A stretch of 64,000 bases of DNA, from the NCBI GenBank assembly GCA_027487315.1, contig JAIYDW010000017.1, forward strand, positions 17,294 through 81,293. The letters run 5' to 3'. This DNA comes from Verrucomicrobiaceae bacterium (GTDB lineage: Bacteria > Verrucomicrobiota > Verrucomicrobiia > Verrucomicrobiales > Verrucomicrobiaceae). The notes beneath the pieces were generated by a model. It saw only the letters and a program-made list of their open reading frames with translations, ran no database searches and was not told the origin of the DNA. The position numbers and the translations under genes were made by a program. Positions 37,402 to 47,010 of this stretch are shown here, in pieces. Position 1 is the first letter of the stretch. Each line of letters opens with the position of its first letter.

Positions 37402-38478
37402 TCACTCAGCACTCGAATCGCCAGTGCCGGACTCAAGCACCGCTAACCTCCGCTCCAACTTCTTGATCCGCTCCATCAACTCAGGCACGCGTGCAGGGTA
37501 AGTCAGCATCTTCCGACCCTCCATCAGCGGCTTCGCCGGATAGCCCGTGTACGCTCCGGGTTCAGGAATACTCTTCGTCACTCCAGATTTCGCCAAAAGC
37601 ATCACCTTGTCACCAATCACCAAATGCCCGGCCACCCCCACCTGACCACCCATCGTCACATGGTTTCCAATCCTCGTGCTCCCCGAAATTCCCGTTTGGG
37701 ACACAATGATGCAGTGCTTTCCAAGCACACAATTGTGCCCGATTTGCACCAGATTATCAATCTTCGTTCCCTCTCCAATCAAAGTGCGTCCAAACCTCGC
37801 CCGATCAATCGTCGTGCAGGAACCAATCTCCACATCATCCTCAATCTGCACAATCCCAACCTGCTCAATCTTCACATGCCGTCCCTCAAACATTTCATAC
37901 CCGAAACCATCTGAGCCAATCACCGAACCGCTATGAATCGTCACTCGATTGCCCAAGATGCAGCGCTCCCGAATCACTACGTTCGGATGCAACTCACAAT
38001 TCTCACCAATCACCGCCCCAGCCCCCACAAAACAGCCTGGCCATAAAATGGTCCCCTTCCCCAGAACCGCCCCCTCACCCACATAAACCCCTACCCCGAT
38101 GCTCACCTGATCAGCATCAAATCGCGCTGTCGGATCCACCAAAGCAAGGTCGTTCACCCCCCACCGCGCCTGCGGCTTCTTCGGCCCAAACTGCCGGATC
38201 ACCTTCGAAAAGGCCAATGTCGGATTCCCCACTGCAATGCACGCCTTGGCACCCCCGGTACCCTGAAACCCTTCCGGCACCAACACCGCCGTTGCACGAC
38301 TTGATTCCAGTGACGCGGCATACCTCGCATTGCCCAAAAAAGTCACATCACCTGGTTCAGCCTCAGCAATCGAATTCAGACCCCGCACGCACGCATCCAA
38401 TTCACCGCAAAGCACCTTGCCTCCCACCAGTTCGGCCAGGGATCTCACTGTCATCGTCTCTCTAGTTGCCTCATTCAT
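37402..38478 (-). CDS. lpxD: UDP-3-O-(3-hydroxyacyl)glucosamine N-acyltransferase
   Basis: 358 residues from ATG 38478; ATG 38454 is an alternative. It performs the third step of lipid A synthesis. An N-terminal uridine-binding domain (to about residue 100) precedes a left-handed beta-helix of hexapeptide repeats (GVGVYVGEGAVLGKGTILWPG...). The catalytic His is in LVQIGHNCVLGKHC. A C-terminal helix contains a coiled segment (MERIKKLERRLAVLE). Its order after bamA and ompH is the standard cluster, and it shows that the organism makes lipid A. Confidence 0.95.
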   Translation of the reverse strand: MNEATRETMTVRSLAELVGGKVLCGELDACVRGLNSIAEAEPGDVTFLGNARYAASLESSRATAVLVPEGFQGTGGAKACIAVGNPTLAFSKVIRQFGPKKPQARWGVNDLALVDPTARFDADQVSIGVGVYVGEGAVLGKGTILWPGCFVGAGAVIGENCELHPNVVIRERCILGNRVTIHSGSVIGSDGFGYEMFEGRHVKIEQVGIVQIEDDVEIGSCTTIDRARFGRTLIGEGTKIDNLVQIGHNCVLGKHCIIVSQTGISGSTRIGNHVTMGGQVGVAGHLVIGDKVMLLAKSGVTKSIPEPGAYTGYPAKPLMEGRKMLTYPARVPELMERIKKLERRLAVLESGTGDSSAE

Positions 38479-38502
38479 CGAATCTCAACTGGTCACGATC
38501 CA

Positions 38503-38538
38503 AAAAAGAAGCGCGTCGACTCCAAATCGACGCGCTTA
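38503..38538 (-). terminator. Rho-independent terminator between ompH and lpxD
   Basis: On the minus strand an 11-bp perfect stem (AAGCGCGTCGA with TCGACGCGCTT, plus-strand arms 38509-38519 and 38527-38537) with a 7-nt loop is followed by CTTTTTT. It lies between the ompH stop and the lpxD start. It probably ends the bamA-ompH transcript or lowers read-through into lpxD. Confidence 0.8.
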
Positions 38539-38564
38539 AAAATTCTCAAGGGCACCTCCCTACC

Positions 38565-39158
38565 TTACTTCTTGGCATCCGCGGCTGGTGCAGCGGCAGA
38601 ACCTGCATTCTTGTTCAGTTCCACAACCACTTCATCCGTGAAGTCCACCGCATCCTTGTAGTAAAGCAGCACTGGCACCGTCGAAAGACTCACACCTGAC
38701 TTGTCGAAAGCAAAATCGTACCCGTCAGCTTTGGCTTTGTCCTTCACCACCACCAGGATCTCCTCATACAAACCCTTCCGGATTTGAACGTCTTCCTGCT
38801 TCAGTTGACCCTGACGCCGGTTCTGGAACTCCCCAATCTCCTGCTCAAGCGCCCGCACTTCCTTCACCTTCTCCTGCAGCTCCGCACCGCGCTTGGCACG
38901 CTCTTCGCCAGTCAGAATCGGATCCTGAGCTTGCTTTTGCAGCTTCTGGATATCACCCAGCATGTTCTTGTAAACACTCCAACGTTCATTGACCTCTTGC
39001 GTCGCCTTCTCAACGTTCACTTTGAACTTTTCAGACGCTTCCTTGGTTTTATAGAACTCAGAAAAGGCCTTGGCCATGTCAATCACGCCAAACTTGAGAT
39101 CGGCAGCCTGCGTGGAAAGGGCCGTGATCAGAACTAAAGAAGCAACAAGGATTTTCAT
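38565..39158 (-). CDS. OmpH/Skp family periplasmic chaperone
   Basis: 197 residues with a Sec signal (MKILVASLVLITALSTQAAD). The mature protein starts LKFGVIDMAKAFSEFYKTKEA, as in OmpH/Skp, and continues as a long charged coiled coil (about residues 40-130). It closes with the small body domain (KAKADGYDFAFDKSGVSLSTVPVLLYY). A disordered Ala/Asn tail ends it. Skp holds unfolded outer-membrane proteins for BamA, whose gene is directly upstream. Confidence 0.9.
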   Translation of the reverse strand: MKILVASLVLITALSTQAADLKFGVIDMAKAFSEFYKTKEASEKFKVNVEKATQEVNERWSVYKNMLGDIQKLQKQAQDPILTGEERAKRGAELQEKVKEVRALEQEIGEFQNRRQGQLKQEDVQIRKGLYEEILVVVKDKAKADGYDFAFDKSGVSLSTVPVLLYYKDAVDFTDEVVVELNKNAGSAAAPAADAKK

Positions 39159-39281
39159 AAATAGAGGCGATTAAGAATGCATGCGTTTTGCGGGGGCACA
39201 AACGGAAACTAAAGCTGCACAATTCACAGCAAGGTTAGTTTCCGACCGGGAACAACTCCGGTCAAGGCAGAACCAAGTGTA

Positions 39282-41621
39282 TCAGAATTTGTAGCCCACG
39301 TTGAATTGGAACTGGCCACCGGAATCGTTGAACTCGTCAGATTTCGTTGGCACGCCGAAATCAACCCGAATTGGTCCAATCGGCAGGAACAACCTCAAAC
39401 CAACACCCACGTTCGAATTCAGATTGGCCGTTGAAGCGTCATACGCATCCAAGTTCACAAAACCCACATCATAGAACACCGCTCCACGGACCTTTTCAAA
39501 AATTGGAAAAGTCAACTCAGTGGTCAAATAGGCCGAAGTTCCACCCCCAATCGGCTCACCAGTTTCATCCTTCGGACCCACTTCGCGGAATTGGAAACCA
39601 CGCAAGTTGTTGGCACCACCAAGGAACAAACGCTCGAAAATGGGCACCCCATTCTCACCACCACCCCAGCTATCCACGGTCCGAGCAGCACCCTCAAAGC
39701 TCAAGATCAAATCCCCAGGTAGATTGAAGAACTGCATCCCCTGGAAATTCAATCCATAAGCATCCACATCTCCACCCAAAAAGCCCCCGGAAGCCATCAA
39801 ACCCAACTCCACTTTGTGCCCCGAACGCGTGATGAACAGATTGTCCCGAGTGTCATGCACATAGGCAAAGTCGAGCTTGCTCTGCAAATACTCGCCTTCT
39901 TCATCCTTGATGATCTGAGACGCATTCGGGTCAATTCCGTCAATGGTTACATTCTGCAGCGTGTAAGTCATGTCGACATACGAGTGCTCACCCAATGGCT
40001 TCCGCAATCCAAGCGAAAGACCCGCTTCGGTCTGGTCAAAACGATCCGACAAAAAGAACAAATTGCGGTAGAACAGGCTGGTCGTGAACGACAACTTCTG
40101 CCCCAGGAACCAGGGCTCAGTCAGCGACATGCTGAAGTCCCGACGCTGAAGACCGAATCGCGCATTCAAGTTGAACCGCTGACCCGCACCCCGGAAGCTC
40201 GGCCAATCGGTGATGTCAAAGTTCGTCTGCGTGAGGTCCATGAAACCCACCAAGCTATCAATCGAACTGAAGCCCGCGCCAAAGTTGATCGTCCCCGTGG
40301 ATTTTTCAACCACGTCAATATTCACATCCTTGAATCCTTCGGCCCCAGTATCAATGGACCGCATGTCCACTTGGCTGAAGTAGTTCATGTTGTTCAGACG
40401 GTTTTTACCCGCCTCCATCTTCACCGTGTTCAGTTCCTCACCTGGTGCGAACGGCAATTCCCGGCGAATCACTCGGTCTTGAGTGACCGTGTTGCCAGCG
40501 ATGTTCACTTTCTGGATGAAAGACTTGGACCCTTCGGTGACGCGATAAAGAACCTTCACCTGACCAGGACCACCGGACAAAATGCTGGTTTCAACACGTG
40601 CATCTGCGTAACCGCGAGATCCATAGTAATCCTGGATCATCTTCTCGTCCGCCTTCACTTGAGAACCCGAATACGGGAATCCCGCCTCGGTCACAATCCC
40701 GGGTGACAACTCATCTTGCGAAAACACGGTGATGCCGTCCAACGCCACTTCAGAGACCTGATAAGAGTCACCCTCAACGATCACAAAGATAAGATCAATC
40801 TTGTCGGTGCTCACCGGTTCACGCCGCACCTCAGTCACTTTGGCATAGACATAACCCTTGTCTTGGAAAGCTCCCTCAACGGCTTTGATGTCAGCCTGCA
40901 AATCCTCGTTATTCAGCTTGCCCGCCTTACCCCAGAGTCTCCAGAAAGACTTCTCCTTGCTTTTCAGAACAGCCTTAAGCTTCCCACTCTTAATCGCAGT
41001 GTTACCCTCAAACCGAATGTCACCAATAAGGCCCCGGGCACCTTCTTCGATGTTAAAGATCACCGCCGTAAATCCATTCCGGGTGTCTGGACGCGTGCTG
41101 TAAGTCACCAGAACATCGCTGTATCCGCGCTTCTCATAGACCTCACGGATCTTCACCTGCGCGGCTGCCAACTGAGACTCGCTCACTGGGTCACCCGCCT
41201 TCACCTCGATATCTTTCCGCAGCTTACTCTCATCGACCATCGAATTGCCAACAAACGAGATGGTCCCAATCGCACCGCGACCCACGATGCTCACAATCAC
41301 ATTCACCCCCCCCGAAACATCCACCGTGCGAATGTTCACGTCTTCGATCGCACCCGTGCCGAACAGGTTGCGAATGTCCTGTTCAACCTTCTCATCGGCA
41401 TAGTCTTCACCCTCACGAAGGGACATCTGACCCCGAACACGAGCCTCATCGAGACTCTGAGCACCCGTGAAATTGACCTCCACCTTCTTCACCTTCTTAG
41501 CAGGTGCTGTCGGCGCAGCGGGCACTTGTCCTCGAATTTCAGAGAACGGCACCGTCGCAACGGCAAATAATAGAAACAAAGAAAGGCAGTGCCTGAGGCA
41601 GGGGAGTTTGCCGGAAATCAT
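39282..41621 (-). CDS. bamA: Outer membrane protein assembly factor BamA
   Basis: 779 residues from ATG 41621 (MISGKLPCLRHCLSLFLLFAVATVPF...), a signal peptide; an earlier in-frame start at 41771 lacks a signal. About five POTRA repeats follow (VEVNFTGAQSLDEARVRGQ, GTISFVGNSMVDESKLRKD, GDIRFEGNTAIKSGKLK, VSEVALDGITVF, VNIAGNTVTQDRVIRRELPF). The 16-strand barrel comes next, with LFLGGANNLRGFQFREVGP (the VRGF/Y motif) and a C-terminal Phe. It inserts beta-barrel proteins into the outer membrane. Confidence 0.95.
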   Translation of the reverse strand: MISGKLPCLRHCLSLFLLFAVATVPFSEIRGQVPAAPTAPAKKVKKVEVNFTGAQSLDEARVRGQMSLREGEDYADEKVEQDIRNLFGTGAIEDVNIRTVDVSGGVNVIVSIVGRGAIGTISFVGNSMVDESKLRKDIEVKAGDPVSESQLAAAQVKIREVYEKRGYSDVLVTYSTRPDTRNGFTAVIFNIEEGARGLIGDIRFEGNTAIKSGKLKAVLKSKEKSFWRLWGKAGKLNNEDLQADIKAVEGAFQDKGYVYAKVTEVRREPVSTDKIDLIFVIVEGDSYQVSEVALDGITVFSQDELSPGIVTEAGFPYSGSQVKADEKMIQDYYGSRGYADARVETSILSGGPGQVKVLYRVTEGSKSFIQKVNIAGNTVTQDRVIRRELPFAPGEELNTVKMEAGKNRLNNMNYFSQVDMRSIDTGAEGFKDVNIDVVEKSTGTINFGAGFSSIDSLVGFMDLTQTNFDITDWPSFRGAGQRFNLNARFGLQRRDFSMSLTEPWFLGQKLSFTTSLFYRNLFFLSDRFDQTEAGLSLGLRKPLGEHSYVDMTYTLQNVTIDGIDPNASQIIKDEEGEYLQSKLDFAYVHDTRDNLFITRSGHKVELGLMASGGFLGGDVDAYGLNFQGMQFFNLPGDLILSFEGAARTVDSWGGGENGVPIFERLFLGGANNLRGFQFREVGPKDETGEPIGGGTSAYLTTELTFPIFEKVRGAVFYDVGFVNLDAYDASTANLNSNVGVGLRLFLPIGPIRVDFGVPTKSDEFNDSGGQFQFNVGYKF

Positions 41622-41798
41622 GCGTAGAGAGGGAGGTCGGGTGGTGTGTGTGTGAACGGAAGAACGAGCAAAAAGCGCGCCAACCTCCATTACTGCCGAC
41701 TCATCGGCATTCGTCAAGGTAAAAGGCAGCTTCCTCACCCGCCAAATTCCTACAGGCAATGGCGCCACCACTCACCTAAGCGGTCCTCGAACCTGGCC

Positions 41799-43226
41799 TC
41801 AAACCCCGACCGCTTCTTCCATGTGAAACAACTCCCGGGCATCCGCCACCACTCCAGTCAAGGCCGCCGCGGCAACCATCACAGGACTCATCAAAATCGT
41901 CCGGCCAGTGGGACTCCCTTGCCGACCTTTGAAGTTCCTGTTGGATGAAGAAGCACACAATTGGTCGCCGATCAGCTTGTCTGGATTCATCGCCAAACAC
42001 ATCGAACAACCCGCCGCACGCCATTCAAAACCCGCCTCGGAGAAGACTTTGTCCAACCCTTCCTTCTCAGCCATCACCGCCACAATTTGTGACCCAGGAA
42101 CAGCAATCGCCTTCACCCCCGCAGCCACCTTCTTGCCCTTGATGAACTTGGCAACCTCCCTGAAATCACTGAGCCTGCCATTCGTGCACGACCCGATGAA
42201 CGCCACATCGATCTTTGTTCCCTTGATCGGCGCTCCAGCCTCCAACTTCATGTACGCCAAGGCTTCCTCAGTCGACTCCCGCTGCGATGCCGACTTCGCA
42301 TCGGCCGGACTCGGCACCATCTCTTCAACTGAAATCGCCTGATCAGGGCTCACACCCCAGGTCACGGTAGGAGGAATGTCTTCCGCCCGGATGTTTACCA
42401 CGTCATCATAAACCGCATCGGCATCCGTCGCAAATCCACGCCACTTCTCCACCGCCGCATCCCACTCGGCTCCCTTCGGCGAAAAATTGCGCCCCTTGAG
42501 GTATTCGAAAGTTTTTTCATCCGGATTCACATACCCGCACCGCGCACCACCTTCGATCGACATGTTGCAGACCGTCATCCGTTCTTCCATCGAAAAACCG
42601 TCCATCACATTGCCACCATATTCATACGCGTAGCCCTTTCCGCCACCAGCGCCCAGCAGACGGATGATGTGCAAAATCACATCCTTCGCATACACCCCGG
42701 CCCGCAACTTCCCTTCCACATTGATGCGGCGCACTTTCATCTCACTCAACGCCATCGTCTGAGTCGCCAAAACATCCCTCACTTGCGTCGTCCCGATGCC
42801 AAACGCAATCGCTCCAAAAGCTCCATGCGTCGCCGTGTGACTGTCGCCACAAGCGATCGTCGTCCCCGGCTGGGTAATCCCCTGCTCAGGCCCCACCACG
42901 TGCACGATCCCCTGTTTCCCGCTGCTCAAACTGAAATACGTGACTCCAAACTCCTTCACGTTCCGGTTCAACTCCTGAATCATCTCTTCCGCCAGCGGAT
43001 CCGCAAATGGCGAAACTTGGCTGTCCGTCGGAACAATGTGATCCACCGTTGCGAACGTCCGGTCCGGATACGCCACCTTCAATCCCAGATCTCTCAACAT
43101 CCCAAACGCTTGCGGGCTCGTCACCTCGTGAATCAAATGCGTGTCGATCAGCAGTTGCGTCTGTCCGTTGTCCAAAGTGCCGACCGCGTGTGATTCCCAG
43201 ACCTTTTCGAAAAGAGTTTTGCCCAT
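41799..43226 (-). CDS. leuC: 3-isopropylmalate dehydratase large subunit
   Basis: 475 residues. It isomerises 2- to 3-isopropylmalate in leucine synthesis together with LeuD. The 4Fe-4S cysteines are Cys347 (GSCTNGR), Cys407 and Cys410 ([12 protein letters not shown]), and the aconitase motif [20 protein letters not shown] is present. The small-subunit gene is not adjacent but about 17 kb away at 59914-60513. Confidence 0.95.
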   Translation of the reverse strand: MGKTLFEKVWESHAVGTLDNGQTQLLIDTHLIHEVTSPQAFGMLRDLGLKVAYPDRTFATVDHIVPTDSQVSPFADPLAEEMIQELNRNVKEFGVTYFSLSSGKQGIVHVVGPEQGITQPGTTIACGDSHTATHGAFGAIAFGIGTTQVRDVLATQTMALSEMKVRRINVEGKLRAGVYAKDVILHIIRLLGAGGGKGYAYEYGGNVMDGFSMEERMTVCNMSIEGGARCGYVNPDEKTFEYLKGRNFSPKGAEWDAAVEKWRGFATDADAVYDDVVNIRAEDIPPTVTWGVSPDQAISVEEMVPSPADAKSASQRESTEEALAYMKLEAGAPIKGTKIDVAFIGSCTNGRLSDFREVAKFIKGKKVAAGVKAIAVPGSQIVAVMAEKEGLDKVFSEAGFEWRAAGCSMCLAMNPDKLIGDQLCASSSNRNFKGRQGSPTGRTILMSPVMVAAAALTGVVADARELFHMEEAVGV

Positions 43227-43250
43227 GAGAGTGATGTGTGACCAGTGTTA

Positions 43251-43275
43251 CAAAAGCCCGCCACTTTCACGGCGG
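43251..43275 (-). terminator. Weak hairpin terminator upstream of leuC
   Basis: On the minus strand CCGCC and GGCGG pair around an 8-nt loop, followed by GCTTTTG. It lies between the stop of the serine hydrolase gene and the leuC start. The stem is short and the T-run only four, so the call is tentative. Confidence 0.4.
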
Positions 43276-43325
43276 ATTAAAAAGCTAGCACAGAAGTTCC
43301 ACAGTGCAAACGTCCGTGCAGCCTC

Positions 43326-44477
43326 TCAAAATTCAGTTTCCTCCAAGCCGTAAAGCGCCCGCACAAGCCCCAGCGCCTTCTCCCCTGGCAACACCCCCAG
43401 CTCCATCTGATTCATCACGTACGCAAACGCCACCCCATTCTCCGGATCCCCAAAAGCCAAGCTCCCACCCGCCCCAGGGTGCCCAAAAGCCCGCAAAGAC
43501 GGGCCAAAAAGCGCCCTCACCTTCCGCCCTCCTCCTCCATCCGTCGCATCCTTCATCATTCCGGCACTAAAGGCCACCGGACGACAAATCACCTCATCCT
43601 CCCGATCCGTCAGCGTCTTCTCCATGATCGCCCTTTCTCCATTTTCCCCCAGCAACCCCGCATAAAGCCTTGCCAACCCCCTTGCAGACCCCACTCCCCC
43701 CATCGACGCAAAACCCGCCTGCCAGGTCTCGGCCCGATTGAAATCCGCCACGGCATTCAATCCCACGGGACTCTGAAAAGCCCTCAACGTCACCGAATTT
43801 GGCGTCTGAAACGCCTTCATGAACGCATCCGCCTTGATCGCCTCCGTCATTCGCCCGGGATAAAGCGTCGCCACCCTCCCAGTCTCAGATTCCGGCAACC
43901 CGATCCAAAACTCACCTCCCACCTTCTCCCTCACCTCTCTCTCAAAATACTCCCCCAGCGACCGCGCCCCCGTCACCCGTCGCACCACCTCATCCAGCAA
44001 AAAGCCAAACGTCCTCGCGTGATACCCCTGCCTCTCCCCTGGCAATCCCATCGGCACCTGCCGCTCCAGCGCCCTTACCACCGACGCATAATCCAAAATC
44101 GACACCTTCTCGTCCAACACCGCCAACCCCGCCGTGTGCGAAAGCAAATCAAGAAAACTCACTCCCTCCTTGCCCCCCTGCTCAAAATCCGGCCACACAT
44201 CCGCCACTTCCCTCTCAAGACCCACCCCACCGTCTCTCAAAGCCTTCACGCAGGCCCAGGCCGCCATCCCCTTCGTTGCCGACCATGCCGGCACCAGCGT
44301 CTCCACCGTCCATCGCTCCGTCCCTTCCCGAGTCGTCGTCCCTCCCGCCAAACTCAGCACCTCCACCCCATCCTTCCACACACTCACCGCCGCCCCAACC
44401 TCCCCACGCTCCCGAAAATTCCCGTCGAACCAACGTTCAACAGCCCCCAGACGCTCAGACAAAACAGTTCCAGTCAT
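43326..44477 (-). CDS. Serine hydrolase, beta-lactamase/EstB class C-like
   Basis: 383 residues from ATG 44477, preceded by GAGG at short spacing; GTG 44486 is an alternative start. The nucleophile is Ser66 in PAWSATKGM (S-x-x-K, with Lys69). A second-motif tyrosine is in GYHARTFGFLLDEVVRRV. The C-terminal AFGHPGAGGSLAFGDPENGVAFAYVMNQM holds the HxG motif. No signal peptide is seen, so it is probably a cytoplasmic esterase or carboxylesterase rather than a drug-degrading lactamase. It starts within 10 bp of the end of the TPR gene, so the two are likely co-transcribed. Confidence 0.85.
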   Translation of the reverse strand: MTGTVLSERLGAVERWFDGNFRERGEVGAAVSVWKDGVEVLSLAGGTTTREGTERWTVETLVPAWSATKGMAAWACVKALRDGGVGLEREVADVWPDFEQGGKEGVSFLDLLSHTAGLAVLDEKVSILDYASVVRALERQVPMGLPGERQGYHARTFGFLLDEVVRRVTGARSLGEYFEREVREKVGGEFWIGLPESETGRVATLYPGRMTEAIKADAFMKAFQTPNSVTLRAFQSPVGLNAVADFNRAETWQAGFASMGGVGSARGLARLYAGLLGENGERAIMEKTLTDREDEVICRPVAFSAGMMKDATDGGGGRKVRALFGPSLRAFGHPGAGGSLAFGDPENGVAFAYVMNQMELGVLPGEKALGLVRALYGLEETEF

Positions 44478-44485
44478 TTTCCTCA

Positions 44486-44965
44486 CTAAAGCCGCTGCAA
44501 AGCCGGACGCAACCCGTCCAAATCCGGATCCTTCCGCGCCACCGCCCGCAAACTCCCATCCATCTCAAACGACTGCCTCAGCAACTTCAACGCTCGCTCC
44601 AATTCCCCCAATCGCGCGTAGTAACACCCCATGTTGTAATAAAAAACCGGCTTCGACCTCAATGCCGTCGGCCCTCGACTCAGCATATCCACCGCCTCAT
44701 TCGTTCGCCCCAATTCATGCAAACAAAACGCCGCATGAATGAATCCCCCGGGCTCCTCAGGCTCCAACTCACACAATCGCATCGTCAAAGCCAACGCCTC
44801 CGCCCACTGACTCTCCGCCATCAAACACAAAAGCAAAATCTCCAGAACATCCACCCTCCCTCCTGCCTCCTCCGGCAGTTTCGTCAACTCAACCCGCGCC
44901 TCCGCATACAGCGAAAGCTCCACATACCCTTGCGCGGCTAAGATTCGGCGTTCCGTCTCCGTCAT
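44486..44965 (-). CDS. Small tetratricopeptide-repeat protein
   Basis: 159 residues from ATG 44965 (MTETERRILAAQGYVEL). Longer frames reach 45145 but overlap the divergent MurU-like gene. Four TPR-like helical pairs are visible (AQGYVELSLYAEARVEL, LLLCLMAESQWAEALAL, AAFCLHELGRTNEAVDML, MGCYYARLGELERALKLL). The partner is unknown. Known relatives in Verrucomicrobia have no assigned role. Confidence 0.75.
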   Translation of the reverse strand: MTETERRILAAQGYVELSLYAEARVELTKLPEEAGGRVDVLEILLLCLMAESQWAEALALTMRLCELEPEEPGGFIHAAFCLHELGRTNEAVDMLSRGPTALRSKPVFYYNMGCYYARLGELERALKLLRQSFEMDGSLRAVARKDPDLDGLRPALQRL

Positions 44966-45065
44966 CAGAAAAATGCGATTATGAGGCCCAAATAGTCTCA
45001 GCAGTTCGTCATACAATGGCGAACTTCCGATTGCGCCCCTCTCAATGAGACCGTAAATCCGCGCC

Positions 45066-45995
45066 GTGAACAAGGCTTTTGTTTTGGGCGCGGGCCTCGG
45101 GGAGCGCCTCCGTCCGTTGACCTCCCAACTACCCAAACCCCTCATCCCCTTCTACCATCGGCCCCTCATCTGCGCCGCCTTCGATCATGTCATCGCCTCA
45201 GGCGCGCGTGATATCGTCATCAACACCCATCACCTCCCTCAAGCTTACACCGAAGCCTTCCCCTCCTCCCGTCACTCGGACGTCCCCCTCCACTTCCGCA
45301 ACGAATCCCCCGACCGCCTCGAAACCGCCGGCGGAATCGCCAACATCCGCGACCTTCTCGACGGTCCCGACCCCTTCCTCGTCTACAATGGCGACATCCT
45401 CACCGACATCCCCCTCGACTCCCTCATCAATCATCACCTCGCCACTGGCAACCTCGTCACCCTCGCCCTCCGTTCCACCGGCCCCGCTCCCCACATCGCC
45501 ATCGACCCCAAAACCGGCCTCCTGCTCGATATCCGCAACCTCCTCGGCACCGGCCACCACGGCACCCACCTCTTCACCGGCATCTACATGGTCAGCCCAG
45601 CCTTCTTCGACTGGCTCACCCCTGGCAAAAAAGAATCCGTCATCCCAATCTTCCTCAAACTCATCGAAACCGGCCACCGCATCGGCGGCCTCGTCCTCGA
45701 CGAAGGCCACTGGTGGGACCTCGGCAACCGCACCTCCTATCTCGACGCCCACCTCGCCCAGATCGGCACCCCGCTCGGTCAAACCGCCATCCACCCCCTC
45801 GCACAAGTCCACCCCACCGCCACCCTGATCGGCCATAACATCATCGGCCCCCACGCCGTCGTTGAAGCCGGTGCCACCCTCGAAAACAGCCTCCTCTGGC
45901 CCCACGCCTACATCAAAGCCGGCGCCCGCCTTAACCGCACCATCGTCCGCTCCCACATCACCGCCTCCGGCCCCCACGAAAACGCCGACCTCTAA
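45066..45995 (+). CDS. Sugar-phosphate nucleotidyltransferase, MurU-like with hexapeptide tail
   Basis: 309 residues from GTG 45066. The N-terminus AFVLGAGLGERLRPLTSQLPKPLIPF is the nucleotide-binding signature. Later motifs are FLVYNGDILTDIPLDSL (metal Asp), YNGD, FTGIYMVSP and GHWWDLGNRTSYLDAH. Up to about residue 230 it resembles MurU, which makes UDP-MurNAc from MurNAc-1-phosphate. It then has about 70 residues of left-handed beta-helix (AIHPLAQVHPTATLIG...) that classical MurU lacks. The AmgK-like kinase gene follows after 19 bp, supporting a cell-wall sugar-recycling role. GDP-mannose pyrophosphorylase activity is the alternative. Confidence 0.8.
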   Translation: MNKAFVLGAGLGERLRPLTSQLPKPLIPFYHRPLICAAFDHVIASGARDIVINTHHLPQAYTEAFPSSRHSDVPLHFRNESPDRLETAGGIANIRDLLDGPDPFLVYNGDILTDIPLDSLINHHLATGNLVTLALRSTGPAPHIAIDPKTGLLLDIRNLLGTGHHGTHLFTGIYMVSPAFFDWLTPGKKESVIPIFLKLIETGHRIGGLVLDEGHWWDLGNRTSYLDAHLAQIGTPLGQTAIHPLAQVHPTATLIGHNIIGPHAVVEAGATLENSLLWPHAYIKAGARLNRTIVRSHITASGPHENADL

Positions 45996-46014
45996 TCGAA
46001 AATCCGCATTTCCC

Positions 46015-47010
46015 ATGCCTCCAGAACACGAAGCTCTCCACATTCTCACCTGCCAGAAGTTCCCCAAACTGACCGGCCTCCCCTGTGAGTTCGAGCCAAT
46101 CCTCAAAGGCGGCTCCGATCGCCACTACTATCGCCTCTCCTGGCCCGACTCCAGCCAACAGCCCATGATCCTCATGGTCTACACCAACGCCCGCCGCGAC
46201 AACCCCAAGTTCGCCCCCGCCACCCAGCGCCTCACCGCCCTCGGCGTCCACGTCCCCACCATCTTCCACCACGACGAAAGCCGCCTCTGCATCTGGCTCC
46301 AAGACCTCGGTCGGGACGACCTCCACGCCCACCGCGACGAACCCTGGGATGTCCTCCGCCCCTGGTATGAAGCCACGCTCCAGGAAGCCGCCAAAATCCA
46401 CGCCATCACAGAAACCCAACTCACCGCCAAAGATCAAGACGAACTCGAACCCCCCTTCGACGACTCCCTCTACCTCTGGGAGCAAGACTACTTCCTCGAC
46501 CACTTCGTCCGCGGCCACCTCCAAAAAGAGTTCCCGGACGAAAACAGCGCCCCCATCGAGCAAGCCTTCACCGATCTCCGCCGACGCCTCACCGCCCTGC
46601 CCCGCTGCCTCGTCCATCGCGACTTCCAGAGCCAAAACGTCCTCATTCACGAAAATCGCGCCTGGCTCGTCGACTACCAGGGCCTCCGCCTCGGCCTCGC
46701 CGAATACGACCTCGCCTCACTCCTCTACGACCCCTACGTCAGCCTCACCCGCTCCCAGCGCGAAGAACTCCTCCAATACTACGCCGACCTCCGCGGCCTC
46801 CCCTTCTCCAAGCTCCGCGAAACCTTCCTCCTCTGCTCCGCCCAGCGCCTCATGCAGGCCTTGGGTGCCTACGGAAACCTCAGCCGCAATCTCGGCAAAC
46901 CCCAATTCCTCCAGCACATCCCTACCGCCGTCGAACGCCTCAACAGCATCTGCGAAGAGTCCCAAATCCTCCGCCCCATCACCCGCCTCCTTCTGTCCGA
47001 CATAGCCTGA
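46015..47010 (+). CDS. AmgK-like sugar kinase (aminoglycoside phosphotransferase fold)
   Basis: 331 residues from ATG 46015; upstream in-frame codons lie inside the preceding gene. The APH-fold landmarks are ILKGGSDRHYYRL, CLVHRDFQSQNVLIHENRAWLVDYQGLRLGLAEYDLASLLYD (catalytic HRDFQSQN and metal-binding DYQG). AmgK phosphorylates MurNAc/GlcNAc at C1, feeding MurU. The gene order nucleotidyltransferase-kinase 19 bp apart fits this. Assignment is by motif and neighbour; substrate is not proven. Confidence 0.8.
   Translation: MPPEHEALHILTCQKFPKLTGLPCEFEPILKGGSDRHYYRLSWPDSSQQPMILMVYTNARRDNPKFAPATQRLTALGVHVPTIFHHDESRLCIWLQDLGRDDLHAHRDEPWDVLRPWYEATLQEAAKIHAITETQLTAKDQDELEPPFDDSLYLWEQDYFLDHFVRGHLQKEFPDENSAPIEQAFTDLRRRLTALPRCLVHRDFQSQNVLIHENRAWLVDYQGLRLGLAEYDLASLLYDPYVSLTRSQREELLQYYADLRGLPFSKLRETFLLCSAQRLMQALGAYGNLSRNLGKPQFLQHIPTAVERLNSICEESQILRPITRLLLSDIA

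Noticed and set aside
43326..44477. Acquired beta-lactamase resistance gene
   Set aside because: It has the class C-like S-x-x-K fold but no signal peptide and the sequence character of chromosomal EstB-type esterases.
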